Shown piece by piece: positions 49,108 to 58,756 of a DNA stretch of 64,000 nucleotides. How positions within the stretch are numbered: the stretch's first letter is position 1; each line of letters starts with the position of its first letter. A program made the position numbers and the translations under genes. The DNA is from Verrucomicrobiaceae bacterium (GTDB taxonomy: Bacteria; Verrucomicrobiota; Verrucomicrobiia; Verrucomicrobiales; Akkermansiaceae): NCBI GenBank assembly GCA_027486655.1, contig JAIXOR010000004.1:62001-126000 (forward strand), in the 5' to 3' direction. Below the pieces are notes generated by a model that did no database searches, was not told the origin of the DNA, and worked only from the letters and a program-made list of their open reading frames with translations.

Positions 49108-52100
49108 TCAAGTCCACTCGCAGAGGGATTCGAGGTAGGCGGCCGATCCGTCCCTCAGCCAGCCGTCGAGCTGTGAGGGGTCCTTGAGCTGCTGTCCACG
49201 CATCCGGGGCACCGCGACGTAGCGGGTCTCGATGGAGGGCAGGTGGCTCATGTCCACCCAGAGTTTCTCGAACTGGCAGACCGGGAAAACGTCCTCCTGA
49301 CCGTGTCCCCAGCGCTTTTTGACATCCTTGAGGGTGATGTAAGTGGGCATTTTCGCGGCGAGATTGCGGACGGCGGCGGTCGTTTTTGCCGTGTCGGAGA
49401 GCTCGGCGCGGGTGATGCGGAAGGACTGGAGCAGGGCGTCGATGTCGATCCAGCAGGTGTTGCTGTTGTAGTAGGTGAGGTTGAACTCATCCTCCTCGCG
49501 GGGCATGGCGAGTCCCTCGACGAGCTGCGGGCGGCCGTTGACGCGGGCAAGTCCGCCCCCCCGGTCTTCGAGGCGGCGGGAAATGACCTCGAAGGTGAGG
49601 CCTGCGCCGGACGAGAGATGGAGCCCGAGCAGGGCGGGGTCCACGTTCATGCCCACGGTGTCGATATTGTGGAGGACGAGGGTCTTGAGTTGGGGGCGCT
49701 CCTTCAGCAGGGCGGCGAGGGTGCCGTTGCGGAGGAGGTTGGGAACCTCATACCAGTGGCCCACCGGGTGGAGGCACTGGAGGGCCAGGTTGTCCGTGTA
49801 ATTGGAGGCCTCCCCGGCGGATTGAGCCCAGTGGATCAGTGCGGTCCTCAGGCTGTCGCGGACCTTCTGCTGCTGGACGTCGAGCGTCTGCTGCGGCATT
49901 TCCTCCCAGGCGAAGCGCAGATCGCGCACGGTGGGAACGGTCCGCAGGCCGATCGATTTTCCTTCCGAGAGCACGAGCGGCCCCTCGTAGCCGAACTGGC
50001 CGTGCTCGTCCAGGAAACGGCGGGTGGCCTCGTGCGAGAAATAGCTGGTGGTGAAGATGTGGGGCAGCGGAGTGCCGCACTGCCGCCCGATCCTGCGGCT
50101 TTTGGCGAGGTGGGTTTCCACGAAGGACCGGTGGCGACCGCCAAGGCGGCAAAACGGGTGGAGTGCCTTGACCACTCCGGCTCCCTGGGTCCACCGGGAT
50201 CCCGCGCCTGCGGCCAGGGTGACCACGGCCACCTCACCCGCAGCGAGGGCGGCGAGCCCTCTTGCATGGTGGTCGGAAGGAAGGGTTTCCGGGCGGGTCG
50301 CATCGGTGAGGTCGCTTTCGTGCACATCCTCGATCACCGCATTGGCGGGCAGGCGGTTCTGCGCCAGGCCGATGCGTCCGGCCTTGAGGTCCTCGCGGAT
50401 CTGTTCATGGGCCACGCGGTCGAAGCCGTAGCGGTCGAGCATGTCCTCCAAGGGCACGCGGTTTCCGCCCCCGGCGTCGGCTCCGTGGGGGAAAATGGCG
50501 TCGAAGAGGGTCTGCACCATGCCCTGGAGTTCCGGGCGGGTGCGGCAGGCTGCGGCAAACTGATCGAGCTCGGCAAGGCGGGGCGCGCCAAGCTCCTTGC
50601 GGTCCATCCTCAGCATGGCCGGTATGGTGAAACGGTAGTATCCGGCGGGCATCAGGGCGTTTTCCCCGGTGAGGAGTTCCGCCCAGGTGCCGCGCTCGTT
50701 GATGGCGAAATCATACACCACCGGCTCCATGGCAAAGGGCAGCGCGGAAGAAAGGCGGCGCTTGGTTTCCGACATCACCGCCTGAAGGAATTCCTGGCCT
50801 TCCGCCTTGCGGTGGGGCGCGAACATGAAGCCCATGCCGCCTCCGGACATGCCGCCGAGCATCCAGAATCCCCAGAAGTCCTCGCCGAAGGTGGCGCGGG
50901 TCCGGTCGATCAGTTGCTCGGTGTAGTGATTGCTGGCCCAGGGGATGATGGTCTGGATGGGCCCTTGGAAATTCTCGGTGGTCGCAGCGCCGATCGCGGC
51001 GATATCGCCTTGCTTGAGGCCTTCCAGGATGCGGTCGAGCACGCCGTGGGTCTTGAGACGAGCGCTCCACTCCGGCTCGCTGCGCAAGAGGTATTTCTCG
51101 GTGACCATCTCAAGGATGGGCCCGACGTTTTGGGCCATGCCACCGTGAACAAGGACCAGCGAATCCTGAAGCTTGCGCCTGGCTTCCGGTGGCGAATCAT
51201 CTCCATCGAGAATCCGGTGGGTGGGCATCAGGCGTCCGCGGCTGATGCCGAATTCGGGGTCTCCCTCGGCCGCGGCGGTGCCGCAAATGAGCTTCATGCC
51301 GGGCCAGACGCCGCCGGAATCCTGCCAACCGCCGCCCGAGCCGCCGATCCATTCGCCGAGAAGGGCGCGCGCCAGGACGATGCGGCGTTCGTTTTCCTCA
51401 AGGCCACCCGTGAGCGAGCGCGCCTGGCCGGTCGCCCGCATGCAAACACCGATCAACGCGGCCAGCAGATTCGTGGACACGGCGAGGCGCGATCCCTTCG
51501 GGATGTTGTTCACGCTGCTGACCAGTTCCAGCCCCAGACCCGGGCCGACGACGCGTTCAAGCAGGTCGGCGAGGCTCTGGCCGGAGCCCTCGATGCCCGG
51601 TGGCACAATGCCGCTGGCGATGACCGCGGCCTTGAGCAGGCCGAGATAGTCCTTCGCGAAATCAAACACCTCGTTGAGGCTCGAAATCTCGGCGGTGCAG
51701 CCCAGGTCCACACTGGTGAGACGGAGCACGGGCTTGTCGATCACCCGGAGGCTTGCTTCGACGGGCGGGCTCGGCTGTTTGTCACGGCCGTGAACCGAGA
51801 GGTCCACGGAAATGTTGAGCACTTTCGCACCCTCGGGGTAGTCCATGCCGAGGAAGAAGATGTCGCTCCAGCCACAGTGGGTGAGGTCCATGCGGACGGG
51901 CGTGCGCTCGCGAAGCACCGGACGCAGCCCCGTGGCCGCATCGATTCCCAGCAACTCCCTGCGGATCCGCAGCGGATGGTCGGCGGGGTGGCCCATGCGG
52001 AACATCCACTGGTTGCCGGAAACCCCGCGGACGCTGCGGCGGACCTGGTCGGCGAGGGTTTGAAACGCGAGTTTCTGATAGGCGGAGGCCAGCGCGCTGG

Positions 52101-52437
52101 AAATGCCGTCGCCAGGCCCGTGAGCCGACTGGGCTTCCAGGAAGAGGTCGATGGCTTCCTCGAAGCGTCGCTCTAACAGATGCTCGTATCCGTGGAAAGG
52201 AATCCGCCCGGCGGGTTCCGCAGCGAGCAGCGCGGGCAGGTGGAAGCGGTGGATCGAGTGGAGGAAGAGCAACGCCCGCACCCGCTGATAGAGATTCCCG
52301 CTGCTGCGGCGGAACGAGTCGAGCTCGGCGGCCTGGGCGAGAAGGTCCGGCGCGTCGAGTGCGGCACAGGCGGCGTCGAGCGGCAGGTTGCGGATGCTTT
52401 CCTCGGGTGAGGTGATGAGGTCGATGAGGCGAGGCAT
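49108..52437 (-). CDS. GHMP sugar kinase fused to UTP-sugar-1-phosphate pyrophosphorylase
   Basis: 1109 residues. Residues about 170-640 are a GHMP kinase of the fucokinase type: RTPVRMDLTHCGWSDIFFLG, KVLNISVDLSVHGRD, the phosphate-binding SSVNNIPKGSRLAVSTNLLA (about 307-326) and GEWIGGSGGGWQDSGGVWPG (361-380). Residues 735-1109 are a UDPGP/UAP-type nucleotidyltransferase: EVAVVTLAAGAGSRWTQGAG, LALQCLHPVGHWYEV, LHNIDTVGMNVDPALLG and YYNSNTCWIDIDALL. The order is the reverse of bacterial Fkp. It should phosphorylate a free sugar at C1 and then make the UDP-sugar. A GalU-like gene lies 8 bases upstream. Confidence 0.83.
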   Translation of the reverse strand: MPRLIDLITSPEESIRNLPLDAACAALDAPDLLAQAAELDSFRRSSGNLYQRVRALLFLHSIHRFHLPALLAAEPAGRIPFHGYEHLLERRFEEAIDLFLEAQSAHGPGDGISSALASAYQKLAFQTLADQVRRSVRGVSGNQWMFRMGHPADHPLRIRRELLGIDAATGLRPVLRERTPVRMDLTHCGWSDIFFLGMDYPEGAKVLNISVDLSVHGRDKQPSPPVEASLRVIDKPVLRLTSVDLGCTAEISSLNEVFDFAKDYLGLLKAAVIASGIVPPGIEGSGQSLADLLERVVGPGLGLELVSSVNNIPKGSRLAVSTNLLAALIGVCMRATGQARSLTGGLEENERRIVLARALLGEWIGGSGGGWQDSGGVWPGMKLICGTAAAEGDPEFGISRGRLMPTHRILDGDDSPPEARRKLQDSLVLVHGGMAQNVGPILEMVTEKYLLRSEPEWSARLKTHGVLDRILEGLKQGDIAAIGAATTENFQGPIQTIIPWASNHYTEQLIDRTRATFGEDFWGFWMLGGMSGGGMGFMFAPHRKAEGQEFLQAVMSETKRRLSSALPFAMEPVVYDFAINERGTWAELLTGENALMPAGYYRFTIPAMLRMDRKELGAPRLAELDQFAAACRTRPELQGMVQTLFDAIFPHGADAGGGNRVPLEDMLDRYGFDRVAHEQIREDLKAGRIGLAQNRLPANAVIEDVHESDLTDATRPETLPSDHHARGLAALAAGEVAVVTLAAGAGSRWTQGAGVVKALHPFCRLGGRHRSFVETHLAKSRRIGRQCGTPLPHIFTTSYFSHEATRRFLDEHGQFGYEGPLVLSEGKSIGLRTVPTVRDLRFAWEEMPQQTLDVQQQKVRDSLRTALIHWAQSAGEASNYTDNLALQCLHPVGHWYEVPNLLRNGTLAALLKERPQLKTLVLHNIDTVGMNVDPALLGLHLSSGAGLTFEVISRRLEDRGGGLARVNGRPQLVEGLAMPREEDEFNLTYYNSNTCWIDIDALLQSFRITRAELSDTAKTTAAVRNLAAKMPTYITLKDVKKRWGHGQEDVFPVCQFEKLWVDMSHLPSIETRYVAVPRMRGQQLKDPSQLDGWLRDGSAAYLESLCEWT

Positions 52438-52445
52438 GGCCGCGG

Positions 52446-53279
52446 TCAGGCTTGGGATTGGACGAGGGTTTCGGTGATCAGGGTGAGCACCTCGTCGCGG
52501 TCCTTGCCGGCGAGTCCGAGAGCGAGTTGGGTGGCGAGCAGGCCGTATCGGAGATCGATGTCATGGCGCTTGCCGGCGAGTTCGTGGGCGAGGTAGCGCT
52601 CCCTGCGTGCGGTCTCAGCCAGTGCGGACGAGAGATCGCCGCGGCCTTCGGAAACCTGGCGCCCGAGAATCCCCATCACCTCCGGGGTGAGGACGTGCAT
52701 GCCGAAGAAACAGAGATAGTGACCCGCCCTCAAGCCGGGCACGACGAGCGCCTGCTCCGCCTCGGTGGGGGTGGGTTTTTCAATCACGGTTTCCACCTCG
52801 TAGAGGCGCTCCGAGCCTTGGACGCGCCTGCCGCCGATGCAGCCGTAGTAGGGCAGCTTGCTTTCATGGGTGGCCTGGACGGCGGACACCGCGCAGCGCC
52901 CGGACTCCGCGGTGGCAAGAAGCTGGGCCGCGCAGGACATGTCCGATCGGCTCGTGTAAAGGTGGTCGCCCACGGTGAGCAGGAAAGGGTCGTCTCCGGT
53001 GAAGTCCGCCGCGCAATGGACGGCGTGTCCGTAGCCGAGGGCCTGAGGCTGGGCGATGAAGCGCATCCGGCGCGCCAGCGGACCGGCGGCCTCGGTGTAG
53101 GCGGCTTCATCCCCCGGGCAGACAATCACCGCGATCTCCTCGATCCCCGCGCCGACCAATTCCCCGGCCAGGATGGCCAGTGCCGACTTGGCGCTGCCGT
53201 CCTGATCGACGAGCGTTTGGAGGGGAAGGGTGCGCTGGTTCTTTCCTGCGGCGGTGATGACGGCTTTGATGACTTTCAC
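52446..53279 (-). CDS. GalU-like sugar-phosphate nucleotidyltransferase
   Basis: 277 residues from a GTG start ([20 protein letters not shown]); the usual start GxGxR loop is altered to [40 protein letters not shown] and the central [15 protein letters not shown] match the UTP-glucose-1-phosphate uridylyltransferase/RmlA group. A Rossmann-like fold of normal length for GalU (about 280-300). It is immediately upstream of the kinase-pyrophosphorylase fusion (8-base gap), so both probably act in the same sugar-nucleotide pathway. The exact nucleotide and sugar cannot be read. Confidence 0.83.
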   Translation of the reverse strand: MKVIKAVITAAGKNQRTLPLQTLVDQDGSAKSALAILAGELVGAGIEEIAVIVCPGDEAAYTEAAGPLARRMRFIAQPQALGYGHAVHCAADFTGDDPFLLTVGDHLYTSRSDMSCAAQLLATAESGRCAVSAVQATHESKLPYYGCIGGRRVQGSERLYEVETVIEKPTPTEAEQALVVPGLRAGHYLCFFGMHVLTPEVMGILGRQVSEGRGDLSSALAETARRERYLAHELAGKRHDIDLRYGLLATQLALGLAGKDRDEVLTLITETLVQSQA

Positions 53280-53333
53280 GCCGCGCAATGTGTGGAAATC
53301 CCCATGGGGTGACAACCCCGGATTGCCACCGGG

Positions 53334-55781
53334 TCATGCAGATTTTCCATCTACCTTCGGCTTGCGGATCTTGGGCGGGGACGGGGGCTCCCGTGGGACC
53401 ACCCGCTCGATCGAATCGGTCGTGATCCATCCCCGGGTCTTGGTGGCGAAGCCGACGTAGGCCCAGTTTCCAGTTTGGCGGATCACCTCGCACAAGGAGC
53501 CTGGCGGCGCGTCGATCACCTCCGTGGATGTCCGGGAGGCGTCCGCGTGGAGGACGGCCCCATCCGCCGTGATCACGGCTTGCCGGGAGAGGGGGGAAAA
53601 CTCCGCATCGTTCGGATAATAGCGCCATCCGAGGCCTCCACCGGCGATCACCAGCGGAGCGAGTACGAGAGCGGCCACCGCGAGGATCCGGATCCGGGCT
53701 CCGGGCCGGGATGCGGGGAAAACCAGGGCTGCGAGGACGCACATCCAGGCACCGGTCCAGACCGCGCCCTTCCAGAGGCCGAGCGGGAAGCGTGCCAGCG
53801 CGTATTGGTAGTCCGGCCGGTTCACGGTGATGGACCCGTGCTTGCGTTCGATGAAGCGCAGATTCTGCCGGGCTTCGGCATGGCCCGGATCGCGGGAAAG
53901 CGCGCGGCGGAAATAGAGGGCGGCGTGGCCGGGCGATCCGGAGCGGTAACAGGCGTTGCCGATGTTGTAGAGGACATCTGCTGAAAGGGATTCGTAGGGG
54001 CCTGCCTGGAGCCAGAGGCGGATGGCCTCGTCATACTTGGCCTCATCGTAGGCGGTGCGCGCGGTCGTGGGGGTTTCCGCAGCGCGGGTTTCCCCGGTGC
54101 TCGCCACCATGGTGAGCGCGGCAAGGGCCATCATCGAGAGCCTTCGCAACAGGCTGAGGATTTCCGATCGGCGGCCTGATGGCAGCAGGCTGCCGGTGGG
54201 TTTCTCCGCCCGGAAACAAAACGAGTCCCGTTCCGCAAGAATCGCCCGCACCTCCGGGGCCGGGTTTTCGCCCATCCAGCGTTCGATGTAGCCGCCGACG
54301 GAGATCAGGAAACGGGCGTCATCGCCATCCTTGGACGCCTCGATGCCTGCGAGTTCCTTCATCCGGGCGCTTCTTACGGGATCCTTCCGGAAGCGATGGC
54401 CCACCCGCATCCACACGGCTTTGGCGATCAGGGCAAGGGCCGCCAGTCCGCCTAACAGATGTCCGGCCCATGCCGGAAATCCCGATGCCCCGGAGACCGT
54501 CAACGATGCGGGATCGATCAGGGCGAGAATGTCCGTCATCCGTTCGACCGGCACCGGCAGCGCGTCGGGCGGGGTGCCCGAGGCCAGCGGGGTGATGACC
54601 GCAGGCTTCATGGCCAGGGGAATCGGTTCGGTGGTCACTGTCTGATAGATCTTCTCCTTCGGGTCGAAGTACACGAAGCGGAACGGCGGCACCGCCGCCT
54701 TCAGTTCGAGGGGGCGGATGAACTGCTTGAAGACGGTGGCTCCGGAGAGTTCGTGGCGCTCGATGCCGCGCTGTTCGTTGGTGGCTTCGTAAACTTTCCA
54801 ACCGGCTTCCTCCGAGAGCTTGGGCGGGCGCAGGGTATCCAGATTTCCGCTTCCGCTCACCCGGATCTCCAGCGGGATCGGGTCTCCCTCCGTGACTTCG
54901 GTGGCTCCGGCCTTCACTTCCACACGGAAGCGGCCGATCGCGTTGTCGAAGCCCTCCGGCGCGCCATCGGGCAGAGGCCGGGATTCGAGCTCAAGCCGTG
55001 GAATCGCAAGATGCACCTCCTCCGCCACACGCCGCAGCAGACCGTCCATCACCACCTGGGTGGTGACCAGCCGCACCGTGGCCGGGCCGATGCCGATCAC
55101 GCCCTTGCGGTTCGGGGTCAGGGTGCTCGGATAGGCGACCGATACATAAGGCATGCCTAACAGATTCACCGAACCCCTCAAGGGCGATGGCTGGAAGCGC
55201 CATGCGGTGAGTCCGTCGCGCTGGAAGTCCGGGATGCCCCAGTCCTCGACAAACAGATCGGCGGGCACGAACAACTTGATCTCCACCGGAGTGGCTTCGC
55301 CCTCGTAGGGTTTGTCCTGCGTCACGCGGAACGAGGTGGCGTAGCGAATGCGGGTGCCGCCTGCCGTGATCTCGGACCACTTGAGCTCGTCCGGGTTGAA
55401 GATCATGAACTCGATGGGTTCGGTGGTCTCCTTGACCGTCCCGGCGACCACTTCGAAGGAGGGGATCACGTGGCGGCCGGTTTCGTAACCGGAGACCACG
55501 TATTCGAACACATACTCAAGGCGCCGGCCGGGCTGCAGCTTGGTCTGGGCTCCGCGGCCTGCGGGGCGCAGGGTGAAGCCCTCGACCGCCGGAATCACCG
55601 GGAAGGCCGTGGGCTGAGTGCCGCTGATCGAGACTTCCAAAAGCGCCTGCTCGCCACGTGCGAGAAAGCGCGAGGAGAGACGGCTGGAAACCTGTTGGAT
55701 CTGCGCGGGAAGCTGGGCGTGCAGGCAGAGCCAGACGGCGGTCGCGATCCGGAGGAAGGTGGAAATGGAAGTTCGGCTCAT
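53334..55781 (-). CDS. BatD/BatE fusion protein
   Basis: 815 residues from MSRTSISTFLRIATAVWLCL (signal peptide). Residues about 30-450 are BatD: LSSRFLARGEQALLEVSISG and EGDPIPLEIRVSGSGNLDTL, beta-sandwich domains, then a membrane helix (FPAWAGHLLGGLAALALIAK). From about 540 it becomes BatE: a TPR segment (SADVLYNIGNACYRSGSPGH, AALYFRRALSRDPGHAEARQ), two membrane helices and an SH3-like C-terminus (SRQAVITADGAVLHADASRT, CEVIRQTGNWAYVGFATKTR). It is the last gene of the Bat operon. Bat proteins support envelope stress and aerotolerance. Fused BatD/BatE in one chain is unusual. Confidence 0.85.
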   Translation of the reverse strand: MSRTSISTFLRIATAVWLCLHAQLPAQIQQVSSRLSSRFLARGEQALLEVSISGTQPTAFPVIPAVEGFTLRPAGRGAQTKLQPGRRLEYVFEYVVSGYETGRHVIPSFEVVAGTVKETTEPIEFMIFNPDELKWSEITAGGTRIRYATSFRVTQDKPYEGEATPVEIKLFVPADLFVEDWGIPDFQRDGLTAWRFQPSPLRGSVNLLGMPYVSVAYPSTLTPNRKGVIGIGPATVRLVTTQVVMDGLLRRVAEEVHLAIPRLELESRPLPDGAPEGFDNAIGRFRVEVKAGATEVTEGDPIPLEIRVSGSGNLDTLRPPKLSEEAGWKVYEATNEQRGIERHELSGATVFKQFIRPLELKAAVPPFRFVYFDPKEKIYQTVTTEPIPLAMKPAVITPLASGTPPDALPVPVERMTDILALIDPASLTVSGASGFPAWAGHLLGGLAALALIAKAVWMRVGHRFRKDPVRSARMKELAGIEASKDGDDARFLISVGGYIERWMGENPAPEVRAILAERDSFCFRAEKPTGSLLPSGRRSEILSLLRRLSMMALAALTMVASTGETRAAETPTTARTAYDEAKYDEAIRLWLQAGPYESLSADVLYNIGNACYRSGSPGHAALYFRRALSRDPGHAEARQNLRFIERKHGSITVNRPDYQYALARFPLGLWKGAVWTGAWMCVLAALVFPASRPGARIRILAVAALVLAPLVIAGGGLGWRYYPNDAEFSPLSRQAVITADGAVLHADASRTSTEVIDAPPGSLCEVIRQTGNWAYVGFATKTRGWITTDSIERVVPREPPSPPKIRKPKVDGKSA

Positions 55782-55786
55782 GGGGC

Positions 55787-57730
55787 TTACCAATCTTTTT
55801 CGGGTGGTCGGAACTCGCGCCTTCCGGGGGTGAGGGGGCCTTTTTCGAGGTCGGCGTTTTCCTTGAGAATCCTGCGTGCCTTTTCCTCGGGCGTTTCATC
55901 CGGGTTCTTGCCCTTGTCACCCTGGCGTTCCTGATCCTTGCCATCCTTTTCCTTTTCGGGCGGATTGTCGCCTTCGTTTCCCTTGGCCGGGTCCTTTTTC
56001 TCCTCCTCATCGCCGGCTCCCTGGTCCTTCGGAGGTTGCTCGCCGTTTTCGCCGGACTCTCCCTCCTTCGGTTCGCCCTCGCCGGGGTCGCCCTGTTTCG
56101 GCTCGCCCTCGCCGGGCTGGGGTTGAGGCATCGATTGCTCGGTCTTTTGCTGTTCTTCTTCTAACAATTCCTGAAGCCGCTTGAGGTAGTCAGTGACGAG
56201 CTGCCGGTTGTTGGCGGAGGCCGGGTCCGGTGCTGCGGATTCGAAGTGGCGGGCGGCGTCGCTCCAGTTGGTGATGATGTCACGGATGCGGGCGTATCCG
56301 TCGCCGTCATCGTCCTGCAGAACCGCAGCGAGCACGTCCTTCACCTTACCGTCGAAGAAACCCATGTCCGGTGATCCGGCATTTTCGGTGGGGTAGCTTT
56401 CCCCGGTGAGGGATCTCCATCCGAGTTGGAAAAGCGTATTGCCCATCCCGGCATGGCCGCGGGCGGCCACGGCCGGATCCCGGGAAAGCATCGCGCGGCT
56501 GAAGGCGGAGCGCGCCTGTTTGAACTCCCCGTCCTGATAGGCTGCCGCCGCTTCGCCAAGACGGAAGGCCGCGCGGCGGTCCGGCAGGCGCGATTCCTCG
56601 GCAAGCTTGCGATACGCGTTCCTTGCCTCCGGGAAACGCCGGCCTTCCAAGGCCTTCGCCGCGTCCGAGACCTCATCCGCCCGACCGCTGGGCGGGACCA
56701 GCGCGAAGGCCGCAGCCATGGCGGCCGCAGCTCCGCCGACTCCCCGCCAGCGGGTGCCGGCGATCACCGATACCATGAGAAAGAGGATCCCGGGCAAGAG
56801 CAGCCACTGATAGAACTCCACGGTGATCCGCCGCTCGCGTCCTTCCATTTCGAAGGCATCGAGGTCTTTCACCGCGGCCTTGACGATGCCTGCGATGTCG
56901 GCACCGGACCCGGCGACCACGTAGCGGCCCTTGGTCTCGGTTGCCAGCTCGCGCATCACGTCGGCCTGAAGTCGGCTGAGGATGGGCTGGGCGTCACGGT
57001 CCAGCATGCGGTTGCCAGGGAAGTCCGGGTTTGGAACGTAGTCGCCATCCTCGGTGCCCACTCCGATGGCGAGAATGTAGACCCCGGAGCGCTCGGCCTC
57101 GCTGATCATCTGGGAGATGTCGCCATCGTGTTTCTCACCGTCGCTGAGGATCACCAGGGCGTTGTTCTTCTGCCCGGTTTTCTTCAGCGTCTCGATGGCC
57201 AGCTTGAGTGCTTCGGATAGATTCGAACCACCGAGGGGTGCCCAGGTTTCATCGATCTGGTCCACCGTCTCGCGCACGGCGCGGTGGTCCACCGTCAGGG
57301 GTGCGTAGAGGTAGGCGCTGCCCGCGAAGCCGATCAGGCCGACGCGTTCGTTGGGCATCGATTCAATCAACTCGAAAATGACCGTTTTCGCCTGGGTGAG
57401 GCGGTCCGGCTTGACGTCCTGAACCCTCATGCTGCGCGAGAGGTCGAGGGCGAAGAGCACGTTGCGTCCCAGGGTTTTCTCGGTGCGGGTGCCGGCATCC
57501 GCCTTCGGCCGGGAAAGCGCTCCGATGAGGGCGGCACAGGCGGCGAGCAGAAAGGCCAGCGCGAACCAGCGGGGCAGGGGACTGCCACGCCGCAGCAAGG
57601 TGCCCCGCAGACGGGGAGCCACGAACTCGGACCATTGCCTGCGCCTCAAGTGGGCGACGCCGATGGCCGCCACCCCCAGGATCGGGAGCAGTGCCAGCAG
57701 GATCAGCCAGGCGGGTTGTGCAAGAGACAT
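55787..57730 (-). CDS. BatB/BatC fusion: VWA-domain membrane protein with TPR and charged tail
   Basis: 647 residues. The N-terminal membrane helices flank a VWA domain with the MIDAS motif D96-L-S98-R-S100 and TLVILSDGEKHDG-like NNALVILSDGEKHDGDI. After a second membrane helix (LLLPGILFLMVSVIAG) there is a TPR block (RFPEARNAYRKLAEESRLPD) and a very acidic, Glu/Lys/Gln-rich tail (GEGEPKQGDPGEGEPKEGES). That is the order BatB-BatC in one chain. The next gene starts 6 bases downstream. Confidence 0.88.
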   Translation of the reverse strand: MSLAQPAWLILLALLPILGVAAIGVAHLRRRQWSEFVAPRLRGTLLRRGSPLPRWFALAFLLAACAALIGALSRPKADAGTRTEKTLGRNVLFALDLSRSMRVQDVKPDRLTQAKTVIFELIESMPNERVGLIGFAGSAYLYAPLTVDHRAVRETVDQIDETWAPLGGSNLSEALKLAIETLKKTGQKNNALVILSDGEKHDGDISQMISEAERSGVYILAIGVGTEDGDYVPNPDFPGNRMLDRDAQPILSRLQADVMRELATETKGRYVVAGSGADIAGIVKAAVKDLDAFEMEGRERRITVEFYQWLLLPGILFLMVSVIAGTRWRGVGGAAAAMAAAFALVPPSGRADEVSDAAKALEGRRFPEARNAYRKLAEESRLPDRRAAFRLGEAAAAYQDGEFKQARSAFSRAMLSRDPAVAARGHAGMGNTLFQLGWRSLTGESYPTENAGSPDMGFFDGKVKDVLAAVLQDDDGDGYARIRDIITNWSDAARHFESAAPDPASANNRQLVTDYLKRLQELLEEEQQKTEQSMPQPQPGEGEPKQGDPGEGEPKEGESGENGEQPPKDQGAGDEEEKKDPAKGNEGDNPPEKEKDGKDQERQGDKGKNPDETPEEKARRILKENADLEKGPLTPGRREFRPPEKDW

Positions 57731-57739
57731 GGGCGGCGT

Positions 57740-58756
57740 TCAGGGCGAGGGTGGCGGATTGAGGGCGAGCACCAGCGTGGCGGCCAGCGCGGCGAGCAAG
57801 GTGGCACCGAGAAACCAGGGGAACAACTCGGTATCATCCACCACGGTGTAGCTCTTCGCATCGGTTTTCTCGAGACGGTCGATGGTGGAGAAGGTCTTTT
57901 TCAAGGACTCCAGGTTTTGCGCCCAGTAATGCTCGGCACCGGTCATCTCGGCGATTTTCTTCAAGGTGGGGAGGTCGAATTCCTGATAGGGAAAGCGCAT
58001 GATGCTGCGGTCCACACGGCCCTCCTTGGTGCCGATGGCGATCGTGTAGATCTTGATGCCCAGGGTTTTCGCATGCTCGGCGGCCTCGACCGGAGAGATC
58101 TTGCCGGAGTTGCTCGCGCCGTCGGTGATCAGGACGATGATCTTGCTGCGGGCGTCCCGCGCATCCAGCCGCGAGGCCGCCGCGGATAGGGCGGAGCCGA
58201 TGGCGGTGCCCTGCTCCTTGATGGTCCCGCGGTCGAACTGGTCGTTGAGCCGGAGTTCATCGAGGGCGCGGCGCAGCCACTTGTGGTCGAGGGTGATCGG
58301 GCTGGCATCGCGGGGTCTGCCGGCGAAGGCGACCAGGCCGATGCGGTCGTCGGGCCGTTTGCTGATGAACTCATCGACCACCATCTTGGCCACGTCGATG
58401 CGTTTGGCGCGCTCGCCCTGATCGAAGAAGTCGTCGATATCCATCGAGAGCGAGACATCGAAGGCGATCATGATGTCGATGCCGCTGGCGGTCCGGTTCT
58501 GGTATTCGCTGCGCCAGACGGGGCGGGCCATGGAGAGGATGGCGAGAAAAAGCGCCACCGAGGTGAGGGTCATGGCAAGCGCGCCGGCGGTGTGGCGTGC
58601 CTTTTTGCCGAGGCTGACGAGGATGGATAGATTCGGAAAGGTCACGGCCGCCTCGGCCCCGCGGCCACGGCGGAGCAAGAGCATGAGCAGCGCGGGCAGA
58701 AGCAACAGCAACCAGCCCGGCTGGGCGAAACGGAAGTGATCCAGAAAGGGAATCAT
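57740..58756 (-). CDS. batA: BatA, VWA-domain membrane protein
   Basis: 338 residues. Two N-terminal helices (PGWLLLLLPALLMLLLRRGR, HTAGALAMTLTSVALFLAIL), then a VWA domain with MIDAS D100-V-S102-L-S104 (DIMIAFDVSLSMDIDDF) and IIVLITDGASNSG, and a C-terminal helix (FPWFLGATLLAALAATLVLA). It overlaps the preceding 169-residue gene by 4 bases and precedes BatB/C by 9. Member of the aerotolerance (Bat) operon. Confidence 0.9.
   Translation of the reverse strand: MIPFLDHFRFAQPGWLLLLLPALLMLLLRRGRGAEAAVTFPNLSILVSLGKKARHTAGALAMTLTSVALFLAILSMARPVWRSEYQNRTASGIDIMIAFDVSLSMDIDDFFDQGERAKRIDVAKMVVDEFISKRPDDRIGLVAFAGRPRDASPITLDHKWLRRALDELRLNDQFDRGTIKEQGTAIGSALSAAASRLDARDARSKIIVLITDGASNSGKISPVEAAEHAKTLGIKIYTIAIGTKEGRVDRSIMRFPYQEFDLPTLKKIAEMTGAEHYWAQNLESLKKTFSTIDRLEKTDAKSYTVVDDTELFPWFLGATLLAALAATLVLALNPPPSP

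Noticed and set aside
49243..52176. A 977-codon plus-strand frame opposite the kinase-pyrophosphorylase
   Set aside because: Antisense of a gene with clear family motifs; no domain recognisable and no plausible start context.
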